64,000 nucleotides of DNA from Halomonas shengliensis. Its GTDB lineage: Bacteria; Pseudomonadota; Gammaproteobacteria; Pseudomonadales; Halomonadaceae. The notes under the pieces are model-generated. The model was not told the DNA's origin and did no database searches. It saw nothing but the letters and a program-made list of their open reading frames with translations. The first letter of the stretch is position 1. Every line of letters starts with the position of its first letter. Made by a program: the position numbers and the translations under genes. This document shows, one piece after another, positions 11,096-23,848 of this stretch. The stretch lies in the NCBI RefSeq assembly GCF_900104135.1, contig NZ_FNIV01000015.1, forward strand, positions 1 through 64,000, written 5' to 3'.

Positions 11096-11953
11096 TCAGG
11101 CTGCCGGCAGCCGGAAGAAGCGCCGTGCCGTGGCGCTGGTGCTCTTCGCCAGCGCGGCCTCGCTCTCGCCACGCCAGTGGGCGATCTCGCGCACGATCCA
11201 CGGCAGCAGCGCCGGCTCGTGGCGCCTGCCCTTGAGTTTGGCAGGTAAATTGCGCGGCAGCAGGTAGGGGCAGTCGGTCTCCACCATCAGGCGCTCGGCG
11301 GGGATCTCGCCGACCAGCTCGCGCAGGTGGTGGCCGCGGCGCTCGTCGCACAGCCAGCCGGTCAGGCCGATATGCAGGTCGAGGTCCAGGTAGCCGAACA
11401 GCGTCTCGCGGTCGGCGGTGAAGCAGTGCACCACGGCGTCGCCGATGTCATCGCGCCAGGCGTGGAGCATCTCGCGCAGGCGCCGGCCGGCGTCGCGCTC
11501 GTGGAGGAACAGCGGCTTGCCGCTCTCGGCGGCGATGGCGAGCTGGCCCTCGAAGGCCCGTTGCTGGTCGGTGGGGGAGGAGAAGTTGCGGTTGAAGTCG
11601 AGCCCGCACTCGCCCACCGCCACCACCTCGGGCTGACGCTGCAGCGCGGCCATGGCGGCGGCCAGCTCGGCGTCCCAGCGGCTGGCGTCGTGGGGGTGCA
11701 CCCCGGCGGTGGCGTGAAGCGAAAGCCCCGCATCGCCGTGCTCGCGGCACATCGCCACCGCCTGCTCGGCGTGCTCCCGGTCGGTGCCGGTGAGGATCAG
11801 GGTGGTCACCCTGGCGGCCCGGGCCCGGGCCAGCACCGCCGGCAGGTCGCGGGCGAAGCTCTCGTGGGTCAGGTTGGCGCCGATGTCCACCAGCGGGGCG
11901 GGCGAGGTGAAGCGCAGCGCCTCGGGCAGGAAGTCGTCGAAGGTCTCGGCCAC
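11096..11953 (-). CDS. tatD: TatD family metal-dependent hydrolase (DNase)
   Basis: The 285-residue TIM-barrel hydrolase matches E. coli TatD closely: VDIGANLTHESFARDL, TAGVHPHDASRWDAEL, VAVGECGLDFNRNFSSP, FLHERDAGRR, VVHCFTADRETLFGYL, IGLTGWLCDERRGHHLREL and ETDCPYLLPRNLPAKLKGRR. The family is Mg-dependent with 3'-5' DNase activity and a role in DNA repair and quality control. An N-terminal extension of about 20 residues precedes the VDIGANLT strand. ATG 11953 is the start used; an internal start nearer the barrel cannot be excluded. It leads a two-gene unit with the hypothetical gene downstream and diverges from uup. Confidence 0.95.
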   Translation of the reverse strand: MAETFDDFLPEALRFTSPAPLVDIGANLTHESFARDLPAVLARARAARVTTLILTGTDREHAEQAVAMCREHGDAGLSLHATAGVHPHDASRWDAELAAAMAALQRQPEVVAVGECGLDFNRNFSSPTDQQRAFEGQLAIAAESGKPLFLHERDAGRRLREMLHAWRDDIGDAVVHCFTADRETLFGYLDLDLHIGLTGWLCDERRGHHLRELVGEIPAERLMVETDCPYLLPRNLPAKLKGRRHEPALLPWIVREIAHWRGESEAALAKSTSATARRFFRLPAA

Positions 11954-12078
11954 ACCGGGGCTCCTGTCGGTTCGCGGGATTCGGGAGGGCGCATTGTACC
12001 CGTGGGGCCGATGCCGCGGCCACGCCGCGCGCCGCTTGCGTTACACTGGCTGCCTTCACGATCAAGAGAGGTTCGCGC

Positions 12079-14019
<1,941 letters not shown>

Positions 14020-14035
14020 ACCGGCGGGACAGCAA

Positions 14036-14059
14036 GAAGGCGCCCCGAGGGGCGCCTTC
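14036..14059. terminator. Palindromic terminator between uup and the usp gene
   Basis: GAAGGCGCCCC (14036-14046) is perfectly complementary to 14049-14059, giving an 11-bp GC-rich stem with a tight loop. The flanking genes converge on it. The A/T-bearing stem base can serve transcripts from either strand. Confidence 0.75.
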
Positions 14060-14083
14060 GAAGGCAGAGGAGAGGGCGCGCGG

Positions 14084-14536
14084 TTACTCCTCGCTCTCGC
14101 CCTTCTTGCCCACGCGCACGGCAAGCACGTCGCACTGGGCGCCGTGGAGCACCCCGGTGGAGGTGGAGCCCAGCAGCAGGGCGAAGCCGTGGCGGCCGTG
14201 GGAGCCGACCACGATCAGGTCGACGTCGCGCTCCTCGGCGAAGCGGTGGATCTCGGTGTCGGGCATGCCTACCACCACGTGCTGGTCCTCCTTGGCCACG
14301 TGGGGGTCGGCGATCTCGGCCAGGCGGTGCTTGGCGTGCTCGTCGAGCTGGTCCTGGATGCTGGTCAGGTCCATGGGGATGTCGCCACCGTAGGCGAAGC
14401 CCAGCGGCTCCAGGGTGTGCATGATGGAGAGCTTGGCATGGTTGCGGTCGGCGATCTGGTGGGCGCGCTCCAGCACCTTGTGGGAATCCTTGGTCAGGTC
14501 GACGGCGACCAGGACGTGGCGATACTCGTTGCTCAT
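14084..14536 (-). CDS. uspA: Universal stress protein (UspA family)
   Basis: The 150-residue single-domain protein has the Usp fold: YRHVLVAVDLTKDSHKVLER at the start and the ATP-binding signature G-2X-G-9X-G-S/T near the C-terminus (VVGSHGRHGFALLLGSTSTG). This places it with ATP-binding Usp proteins that help survival during growth arrest, oxidative stress or low oxygen. It resembles the Usp lying between uup and fadBA in Pseudomonas. The start ATG 14536 follows GAGGAG. Upstream, an FNR/Anr-like dyad (14609-14622) is centred 41.5 bases before a predicted start, suggesting anaerobic induction. It diverges from the membrane protein gene at 14654. Confidence 0.93.
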   Translation of the reverse strand: MSNEYRHVLVAVDLTKDSHKVLERAHQIADRNHAKLSIMHTLEPLGFAYGGDIPMDLTSIQDQLDEHAKHRLAEIADPHVAKEDQHVVVGMPDTEIHRFAEERDVDLIVVGSHGRHGFALLLGSTSTGVLHGAQCDVLAVRVGKKGESEE

Positions 14537-14580
14537 GGCGGGCTCCTCGGCGGATGTCTCGCGGTTTTCGGGATGCCTTC

Positions 14581-14622
14581 ACTCTAGGACGCCTGGGCGG
14601 CCAAGACAACGATCTATATCAA
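14581..14622 (-). promoter_or_regulatory. FNR/Anr-like box and -10 for the universal stress gene
   Basis: Read on the minus strand, TTGATATAGATCGT (14609-14622) matches the FNR/Anr pattern TTGAT-N4-ATCAA at 8 of 10 fixed positions. A TAGAGT -10 (14581-14586) puts the start near 14574, so the dyad centre lies at -41.5, the class II activator position. No good -35 is needed in such promoters. Confidence 0.55.
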
Positions 14623-14653
14623 TCATTTCGCATCAACTGGAGACGACGACGCG

Positions 14654-15184
14654 ATGATCTGGCTCTATATCCTGCTGGCCATGCTGCTGGTGATCTCGCC
14701 GGTGATGTGGCTCAAGCCGAGCCCACGGCAGAAGCGCGTGGCGGCCCTGCGCCAGGCGGCCATGCAGCACGGCGTGAAGGTGACGCTCAAGCGCCCCCCG
14801 CTGCACGATGACAAGGTGCCGATGCCGGCCTATCGCTGGCACTACCCGGTGCAGCGCCCGGGGCCAGACTTCACGCTGGTGCGCGAGACCCATGCCGCCG
14901 CGGCGCTCAAGCCCTTCACCCATGACTGGCGCTGGCGCACGGAGCCGCTGCGGCCGCTGCCCGAGCCGCTGGCGGCGCGGCTCAAGGCGCTGCTGGAGCG
15001 GCTGCCCCAGGATGCCCTGGTGGTGGAGTCCGACCCGCGCGCCCTGACCCTGTGGTGGGGGGAGTCCCAGGGCTTCGCGCGTTTCTCCACCTACCTGCCC
15101 GACTTCGAGGCGCTGCGCGACGGCCTGGCGGGGCGTCCCGACGACCCGGGGGTGTCCGGCCCGCCGGCCCCGCCGCCGGGCTAG
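14654..15184 (+). CDS. Conserved membrane-anchored protein of unknown function
   Basis: The 176-residue protein has one N-terminal membrane helix (MIWLYILLAMLLVISPVMWL) followed by a basic segment (PSPRQKRVAALRQAA), then a cytoplasmic domain of about 130 residues with YRWHYPVQRPGPDFTLVRE, THDWRWRTEPLRPLPEPL and ALTLWWGESQGFARFSTY. The C-terminus is Pro-rich. Positive residues right after the helix point to an N-out, C-in topology. The gene position next to uup, usp and fadBA suggests the conserved hypothetical found in that Pseudomonas neighbourhood, but function is unknown. It ends 4 bases inside the end of the convergent SlyA-like gene. ATG 14654 follows GGAG at a somewhat long 11-base spacing. 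Confidence 0.75.
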   Translation: MIWLYILLAMLLVISPVMWLKPSPRQKRVAALRQAAMQHGVKVTLKRPPLHDDKVPMPAYRWHYPVQRPGPDFTLVRETHAAAALKPFTHDWRWRTEPLRPLPEPLAARLKALLERLPQDALVVESDPRALTLWWGESQGFARFSTYLPDFEALRDGLAGRPDDPGVSGPPAPPPG

Positions 15185-15627
15185 CCTTCCTCGCCCTCCC
15201 GGGCCTGGAGGGCGAGGCCGTTGTCCTCGATGCGTGACAGCAGCTCGGCCAGGGTGGCGACCTCCTCCTCGCTCAGGCCGTCCAGCATCTCGTTACGCGC
15301 CTGGCGCACCACGTCGTCGATGCGCGCCAGCAGCGGACTGGCCTCGGCGGTAAGGAAGACCCGCTTGGTGCGGCGGTCCTGGTCGCAGGGGCGGCGCTCC
15401 ACCAGCCCCTGCTCGGAGAGCTGGTCCAGGGTGCGCACCAGCGAGGGGGCCTCGACGCCGATGGCCCGGGCCAGGTCGCACTGGGGCTGGCCGTCGCCCA
15501 GGCGCCACAGGTGATAGAGCGTGACCCAGCGAGTCTGGGTCAGCCCCAGCGGGGCGAGGCGGCGGTCGATCACCGCCCGCCACAGGCGGGGCAGGCGGCT
15601 GAGCTGGAAACCGATGTTCTCGTGCAT
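15181..15627 (-). CDS. slyA: SlyA-like MarR family transcriptional regulator
   Basis: The 148-residue winged-helix protein is close to E. coli SlyA: FQLSRLPRLWRAVIDRRLAP, LGLTQTRWVTLYHLWRLGD, then the DNA-reading helix GVEAPSLVRTLDQLSEQGLV and the wing CDQDRRTKRVFLT. SlyA-type proteins are homodimers that bind small aromatic ligands and control envelope, efflux and stress genes. The start at 15627 (MHENIGF) aligns with family N-termini; the frame extends upstream to 15717 but adds unrelated residues overlapping the neighbouring gene. It lies 73 bases downstream of the DUF5924 gene in the same direction. Its targets cannot be inferred from the window. Confidence 0.9.
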   Translation of the reverse strand: MHENIGFQLSRLPRLWRAVIDRRLAPLGLTQTRWVTLYHLWRLGDGQPQCDLARAIGVEAPSLVRTLDQLSEQGLVERRPCDQDRRTKRVFLTAEASPLLARIDDVVRQARNEMLDGLSEEEVATLAELLSRIEDNGLALQAREGEEG

Positions 15628-15700
15628 GGGGCAATCGCCGTCGTTGCGTGGAATCAGGGTGGATTGTCGGAAGCCCGTGCGTGGATTGCAAGCGGGCTTA

Positions 15701-17149
15701 TCATTCGCCTTTCTCACTACCGGCCAACGCTTGCGCCGTCATCGACGCCGCTGCCGACCCCGAGGTGGCATCGGCATCCCCCTGGCGCGGCGGGAGCGCC
15801 GGCTCCTCGGGCGTGGGGGGCGCCGCCTTGTCCGCTTCCTCCTTGCCTTCGTCTGCCGCTTCTCTCTCTTCCTCGCTGGTCGGCGCCTCCTCCCGAGCCG
15901 CCTCGTCGTCGGGCACTCCGGGCCACCACGCCAGCCCCGGCAGCCCGACGGGGCGCCGGATGCGCCCGTCGGCCCGGGTCGCCTCCTCGCCCTCGGCCAC
16001 CCGGAAGCGGATCACCCCGATGCGTTGGCCGCCGTCGGTCATCACGTCGATGCGCCAGCGCCCGGCGTTCGCCTCGGGGAAGTTGCGCTTGTGGCTCCAG
16101 GCACGGTAGCCCGCCTCGCGGCCACCCTCGATGGTCAGGGCAATGCGGTCGACCTCCTCGCCGTCCAGGCGCCAGACATGGTGCACCTCCTCGCGCAGCC
16201 CGCGCGGGGCATGGATGGCGGTGTAGGCGTAGAGCCCCTGCTCGGCCAGGGCCCCGGGCGTCAGGGTGAGCTCGCCCCTGGGACGGCGAGAGGCCTCGTC
16301 GAAGCCCGGGGAGAGGGCGGTGGCGGTGATCCACAGGCTGGCCGGCGGCACCCAGATCCGCCCCGCCCAGGCCGCCCCCGCCAGCAGCGGCAGCAGCACC
16401 AGTACCATCAGCCAGCGCCGCCCGCGCTGGGCGGCGGTGAGGTGCAACAGGCTCGGCAGGCTGAACAGCAGCATGGCGGCGATCGCCAGCAGCAGGCTCT
16501 GGTAGGTGGTGAGGTGGAGCAGGGTGGGCAGGGTGACCAGCACCACCAGGAAGACGCACTGGGCGTGGAAGGCGAAGTAGAACCAGCGCAGCCGCTCGGC
16601 GATCCGGTGGTAGAGCGGGTCGAGGACGGAGAACAGCGCCATGCCGATGACCAGCAGGGTGAACAGCGCCTGGCCGCTGCGCCACACCGTGGTGACCAGC
16701 AGGAAGGGGAGGCAGAAGAACAGCGTCTCCTGGTGGATCATCTGGGCGATGAACTGGGTCACCGTGCGCGGCAGCGCAGGGTAGCCACGGCGCACCAGCA
16801 GGCGCCCGATCATGCTCTCCGAGAGTAGCAGCAGCCAGGCGCCGAGCATCCCCAGCGCCAGCAGGGCGCCGAGCCACTGCTGGCGCTCCACCAGGAAGAA
16901 GCTGCCGAGACCGGCGCCGAAGGCGACCGGCGGCCATAGCCAGCTCCAGGGGCGCAGCCGTTCCACCAGGGCCTCGACGCCGCGCTGCAGGCGGGTCAGG
17001 CGGCTTACGGGGCCGGGTGTGCCGGGTGAGGACGGGGAGGGGGCGGGTGGCATCACGCTCTCGTGGGGGACGACGGGGGAGTGAGCTGCCATCCTAGCAG
17101 GGTCGGGCGCGAGGGATAGCGTCGCCGGGCACCGACGGCCGGTCGCCAC
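15701..17149 (-). CDS. DUF5924/DUF2914 family membrane protein
   Basis: The product has about eight hydrophobic segments in its first 270 residues (for example WPPVAFGAGLGSFFLV, QALFTLLVIGMALFSVLD, FLVVLVTLPTLLHLTTY, LMVLVLLPLLAGAAWAGRIW). A soluble beta-rich C-terminal domain follows with TAIHAPRGLREEVHHVWRLD and RAWSHKRNFPEANAGRWRID, the DUF2914 pattern. The C-terminal ~90 residues are low-complexity Glu/Ala/Pro. DUF2914 domains are thought to bind carbohydrate or envelope ligands, but no function is established. Three in-frame starts exist (17149, 17092, 17053); the last is nearest the first membrane helix and may be the true one. The promoter region borders the fadB operator. Confidence 0.75.
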   Translation of the reverse strand: MATGRRCPATLSLAPDPARMAAHSPVVPHESVMPPAPSPSSPGTPGPVSRLTRLQRGVEALVERLRPWSWLWPPVAFGAGLGSFFLVERQQWLGALLALGMLGAWLLLLSESMIGRLLVRRGYPALPRTVTQFIAQMIHQETLFFCLPFLLVTTVWRSGQALFTLLVIGMALFSVLDPLYHRIAERLRWFYFAFHAQCVFLVVLVTLPTLLHLTTYQSLLLAIAAMLLFSLPSLLHLTAAQRGRRWLMVLVLLPLLAGAAWAGRIWVPPASLWITATALSPGFDEASRRPRGELTLTPGALAEQGLYAYTAIHAPRGLREEVHHVWRLDGEEVDRIALTIEGGREAGYRAWSHKRNFPEANAGRWRIDVMTDGGQRIGVIRFRVAEGEEATRADGRIRRPVGLPGLAWWPGVPDDEAAREEAPTSEEEREAADEGKEEADKAAPPTPEEPALPPRQGDADATSGSAAASMTAQALAGSEKGE

Positions 17150-17191
17150 CAGGGCTTGACGCCGGCGGCGGGCTGCACCAAGCTGTGCGCA

Positions 17192-17209
17192 TTCAAACGG
17201 CCGTATGAA
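17192..17209 (+). promoter_or_regulatory. PsrA/FadR-like operator of the fadBA operon
   Basis: TTCAAACG (17192-17199) and CGTATGAA (17202-17209) form an 18-bp dyad with one mismatched pair. It contains CAAAC-N4-GTATG, one base from the PsrA box CAAAC-N(2-4)-GTTTG known in Pseudomonas. It ends 17 bases before the fadB start codon, a position suited to repression relieved by long-chain fatty acids or acyl-CoA. Confidence 0.65.
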
Positions 17210-17226
17210 ATCGGGAGGTTCGCGGT

Positions 17227-20609
<3,383 letters not shown>

Positions 20610-20629
20610 GCGCTCACTCACGCCGTGAC

Positions 20630-20665
20630 GACAGCGGCGGCGCCCTGCGGGGCGCCGCCGCTGTC
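20630..20665. terminator. fadA / TAXI-protein shared terminator hairpin
   Basis: GACAGCGGCGGCGCC (20630-20644) pairs perfectly with 20651-20665 around a six-base loop. It lies between convergent genes. There is no T-tract, so termination may be bidirectional or assisted, or the hairpin may protect 3' ends. Confidence 0.7.
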
Positions 20666-20694
20666 GGTTGGGAAGAACGTCCAGGATGAAGGGG

Positions 20695-21690
20695 CTATTC
20701 CGCCTGGGCACTCTCGGTCACCGGAGCGTCCGACGTCTCCGCCGGGAGCCAGCCGCGTTCGCGATAGTAGCGCATCGCCCCAGCGTGGAGGGGAGCGCTC
20801 AGGCCGTCGCGGATCATCGCCTGGGGGGACAGCTCGGCCAGGGCGGGGTGGGTCGACTGGAAGCGAGCAAAGTCGTCGAAGACGCTGGCCACCAGCCGGT
20901 AGACCAGCGCCGGGTCGGTCTGGTGGGTGGTGACCAGGGTGGCCCTGACCCCGAAGGTTGTCACCGCCTTCTGCTCGGGGCCGTAGAGCCCGGCCGGGAT
21001 CGAGGCGCGGGTGAAGTAGGGGAAGGCGTTGACCATCAGGTCGACGAAACTCCCCTCGACGTCGACGATCTCGGCATCGCACAGGCGGATCGCCTGGGCC
21101 ACCGAGTCGTTGGGATGGCCTACGGTATAGACCATGGCGTCGATGTTGCCGTGACACAGCTCCATGGCCTGCTGGTCGGCCGGCAGGTCATGAACCTGGC
21201 GGAAGTCGCTGCGCGTCCAGCCGCGGGCATCCATCAGGCGCAGCATGGTGCCACGCTGGCCCGAGCCGGGGTTGCCGATGTTGACCGAGCGGCGGTGCAG
21301 GTCCTCGAACCCCTTGATATCGGCGCGGCGCCGCACCACCAGGGTGAAGGGCTCGCTGTGCAGCGAGAAGATCGAGCGCAGCGCGGTGTCCGGCCCGGCC
21401 TCGCGGAACCCTTCGATGCCCTGCGCCGCGTACTGGTGCAGGTCGGATTGGGCCAGGGCGAACATCAGCTCGCCGCGCCGCAGGGCACGCAGGTTGGCGC
21501 TGGAGCCATCGCTGGGTGTCGCCCGGCACGGGGTGTCGAGGGCGCGGCAGAGGGCACGCCCCACCACATGGTAGACGCCGGACGGGCTAGCCGTGGCGAT
21601 GGTCAGTGGCGTCTCGGCGTTTGCCGCTAGCGGAAGGGAGAGCAGCAGGCTGGCCAGGGCGATGGCCAACCGTCGGGGTGTGATGTTCAT
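20695..21690 (-). CDS. TAXI family TRAP transporter solute-binding protein (orphan)
   Basis: This is a predicted periplasmic binding protein: a Sec signal peptide (LAIALASLLLSLPLAANA, cleavage before ETPLTIA) leads into the TAXI signature (LTIATASPSGVYHVVGRALC) and ELMFALAQSDLHQYAAQGIE. TAXI proteins feed substrate, often glutamate/glutamine or other carboxylates, to a fused TRAP permease. No TRAP permease gene is near it, so it must work with a distant permease or act as a sensor. Length (331 aa) is normal. The 240 bases upstream hold its own promoter, and GCGAGGTGAG precedes ATG 21690. A shared hairpin separates it from convergent fadA. Confidence 0.88.
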   Translation of the reverse strand: MNITPRRLAIALASLLLSLPLAANAETPLTIATASPSGVYHVVGRALCRALDTPCRATPSDGSSANLRALRRGELMFALAQSDLHQYAAQGIEGFREAGPDTALRSIFSLHSEPFTLVVRRRADIKGFEDLHRRSVNIGNPGSGQRGTMLRLMDARGWTRSDFRQVHDLPADQQAMELCHGNIDAMVYTVGHPNDSVAQAIRLCDAEIVDVEGSFVDLMVNAFPYFTRASIPAGLYGPEQKAVTTFGVRATLVTTHQTDPALVYRLVASVFDDFARFQSTHPALAELSPQAMIRDGLSAPLHAGAMRYYRERGWLPAETSDAPVTESAQAE

Positions 21691-21930
21691 GACTCACCTC
21701 GCAACAGTGAGTCGGCCAGAGGCACATCCGAACCAGGTGGGGTCAGGTAGAAGCCAGGCGAGCGACTTCGTATCGCATCTGGTCGACAGGCTGGGTTGTT
21801 ATCGTGTTGTGGTGTCGGCCAAGGGGTGTGGAACGGTCCCCTGGTGCCCTGCGTCTAGGGGGCTCCCTTGAGGTATAGCAGGCGGTAGGAAGGAGGAGGG
21901 TGTATTTCAACGAAGTTTAATCGTATAACC

Positions 21931-22395
21931 TTATAGCATGCCGGCCTCGAGCCCCGCGGCCAGGGTCATGGCGAGCTCCTCCACCTGCCGGGCGAACTCC
22001 TCCTGCCACTCGCCGCGCAGGATCAGCGGCGCCTGCACCCAGCGCCAGCGCAGGCCGGTGACGATGCCCTCCACGGCGCGGCGGGTGCCGGTGCCGTCGT
22101 GGCCGGCACGCACATAGAGGGCGCAGGGGAGCCCCTGGCGTTCCTCGAGCACCGGGTAGTAGCTGCGGTCGAAGAAGTCCTTGAGGGCGCCGCTCATGTA
22201 GCCCAGGTTCTCGGTGGTACCCAGCAGGATGGCGTCGCAGGCGAGAACGTCGTCGGGCCCCGCCTCGAGCGGGGGCTTCACCACCACCTCGATGCCGTCG
22301 ATCTCGGGGTGGCGTGCCCCGCGCTCGGCGGCCTCGCGCAGTCGCCGGGTGTTGGGGGAGGGGGCATGGGCGATGATCAGCAGACGCCTGGGCAT
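21931..22395 (-). CDS. Flavodoxin-like / NADPH-dependent FMN reductase family protein
   Basis: The 154-residue flavodoxin-fold protein starts MPRRLLIIAHAPSPNTRRL, a phosphate-binding loop for FMN. It then has DAILLGTTENLGYMSGALKD and FFDRSYYPVL, the pattern of NAD(P)H-dependent FMN reductase/flavodoxin-like quinone reductases. The physiological acceptor is unknown. The start at 22395 follows GAGGAGCT, which is better than the upstream in-frame ATG at 22422. It is divergent from the PEBP gene with 70 bases between starts and may share its control. Confidence 0.8.
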   Translation of the reverse strand: MPRRLLIIAHAPSPNTRRLREAAERGARHPEIDGIEVVVKPPLEAGPDDVLACDAILLGTTENLGYMSGALKDFFDRSYYPVLEERQGLPCALYVRAGHDGTGTRRAVEGIVTGLRWRWVQAPLILRGEWQEEFARQVEELAMTLAAGLEAGML

Positions 22396-22465
22396 ATTGA
22401 CAGCTCCTCGGTTGTTTCCCACGCTGAGTCGGCTCAGTTCCCGTTCTCAATCAGGAGGATCCACG

Positions 22466-22945
22466 ATGGCCTTTGCCCTGTCGACCCTGCGCGTGACCAG
22501 TCCCGCCTTCGATGATGGCGCCGGCATTCCGGCGCGGTATACCGGCGAGGGGGATGACATCTCCCCGGCGATCGTCTGGCAGGACGCCCCGCAAGGCACC
22601 AAGGGCTTCGCCCTGATCTGCCACGACCCGGACGCCCCGCTGGTGCAGAATGGCACCTACGGGTTCGTGCACTGGGTGCTCTACAACATCCCGGCCTCCA
22701 CCACCAGCCTCGAGGAGGCGAGCCGCGTGGGCACCAAGGGCAAGAACGACTTCGGCAAGCTGGGCTATGGCGGCCCCATGCCGCCCGAGGGCCACGACGT
22801 GCACCGCTACTACTTCTGGGTGCTGGCGCTGGACAAGCCCACCGATGACCTGCCCGAAGGGCTCTCGCTGCGCGACCTGCTGATCAAGGTCGAGCCGCAC
22901 CTGCTGGGCATGAACCGCCTGGTGGGTACCTACCGCCGCGGCTGA
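22466..22945 (+). CDS. YbhB/YbcL family Raf kinase inhibitor-like (PEBP) protein
   Basis: The 159-residue protein has the bacterial PEBP pattern: LRVTSPAFDDGAGIPARYTG, then GDDISPAIVWQDAPQGTKGF, ALICHDPDAPL, FVHWVLYNIPASTTSLEE and HRYYFWVLALD. Family members bind anionic ligands or phospholipid-like molecules; E. coli YbhB and YbcL have no settled enzymatic role. No signal peptide is present, so it is cytoplasmic like YbhB. ATG 22466 follows AGGAGG by 7 bases. A 13-bp hairpin after the gene separates it from the convergent DJ-1/PfpI gene. Confidence 0.92.
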   Translation: MAFALSTLRVTSPAFDDGAGIPARYTGEGDDISPAIVWQDAPQGTKGFALICHDPDAPLVQNGTYGFVHWVLYNIPASTTSLEEASRVGTKGKNDFGKLGYGGPMPPEGHDVHRYYFWVLALDKPTDDLPEGLSLRDLLIKVEPHLLGMNRLVGTYRRG

Positions 22946-22988
22946 TCCCGACACTGCCAGTGGCTCAACCCTGCCAGCAGAAAGACGC

Positions 22989-23018
22989 GCACCCCGGCAT
23001 CATGTGATGCCGGGGTGC
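22989..23018. terminator. Hairpin between the PEBP and DJ-1/PfpI genes
   Basis: GCACCCCGGCATC (22989-23001) pairs perfectly with 23006-23018 around an ATGT loop. It sits between convergent genes and is followed by TCTGGTTG rather than a clean T-tract, so its strength as a terminator is moderate. Confidence 0.65.
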
Positions 23019-23072
23019 TCTGGTTGAAGGGGCGGCAGGGTCGGTTCTGCCGCCGGATATCGGGGGCGCGGC

Positions 23073-23759
23073 CTATTCGCTCAGTGCCTCGAGCAGTACC
23101 TTGGCGACTGGCTCGGAGGAGGGTGGGTTCTGGCCGGTGATCAGGCGGCCGTCGCGGCAGGTATAGGGGGCGAAGTCGTCGGCCTTGGAGTAGTCACCGC
23201 CGGCGGCCTTGAGGGCCTCCTCCACCAGCTGGGGCACCACCTCGGTGAGGCCCACGGCGTCCTCCTCGCCGTTGGTGAAGCCGGTGACCCGGCGGCCGCG
23301 CACCAGCGGCTGGCCCTCGGCGTCACGCGCCTTGAGCAGCACGATGGGGGCGTGGCACACCGCCGCCACTGGCTTCTGCTGGGCCCAGAAGGCCTCGATC
23401 AGCCGGATGGAGTCCGGGTCATCCACCAGGTCCCACAGCGGACCGTGGCCGCCGGGGTAGAAGATGGCGTCGAAGTCATCGGCGCTGACCTCGGCCAGGC
23501 GCCGGGTGCTGGCCAGCTGCTGCTGGGCCTCCGGGTCCTGCTTGAAGCGCCGGGTGGCCTCGGTCTGGCTCTCCTCGGCATCGCTCTTGGGATCCAGCGG
23601 CGGCTGGCCGCCCGCGGGGGAGGCCAGCACCACCTCGGCGCCGGCATCGCGGCAAGCGTAGTAGGGCGCGGCCAGCTCCTCCAGCCAGAAGCCGGTGGGC
23701 TCGCCGGTATCCCCCAGGCGATCGTGCGAGGTCAAAACCATCAGGATACGCTGGCTCAT
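23073..23759 (-). CDS. DJ-1/PfpI family protein (Hsp31-like glyoxalase/chaperone)
   Basis: The 228-residue class I glutamine amidotransferase-like protein opens RILMVLTSHDRLGDTGEPTG and keeps the nucleophile elbow VAAVCHAPIVLL with Cys135 followed by His136. It also has YPGGHGPLWDLVDD and a C-terminal RLITGQNPPSSEPVAK. This is the pattern of the Hsp31/HchA-type and yeast Hsp31-like group, many of which convert methylglyoxal to lactate without glutathione or repair glycated products. The start at 23759 follows GGAGAG; an upstream in-frame ATG at 23810 is less likely. gloA at 45307 would serve the glutathione-dependent route to the same detoxification. Confidence 0.88.
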   Translation of the reverse strand: MSQRILMVLTSHDRLGDTGEPTGFWLEELAAPYYACRDAGAEVVLASPAGGQPPLDPKSDAEESQTEATRRFKQDPEAQQQLASTRRLAEVSADDFDAIFYPGGHGPLWDLVDDPDSIRLIEAFWAQQKPVAAVCHAPIVLLKARDAEGQPLVRGRRVTGFTNGEEDAVGLTEVVPQLVEEALKAAGGDYSKADDFAPYTCRDGRLITGQNPPSSEPVAKVLLEALSE

Positions 23760-23848
23760 GGAGCTCTCCTTTCGTTCGGTTGGTGTGGCGTCGAAATAAT
23801 TGTACAGCACTGTGACACAACTTCAGGCGTTGGGAAATTCGGCAGGGG

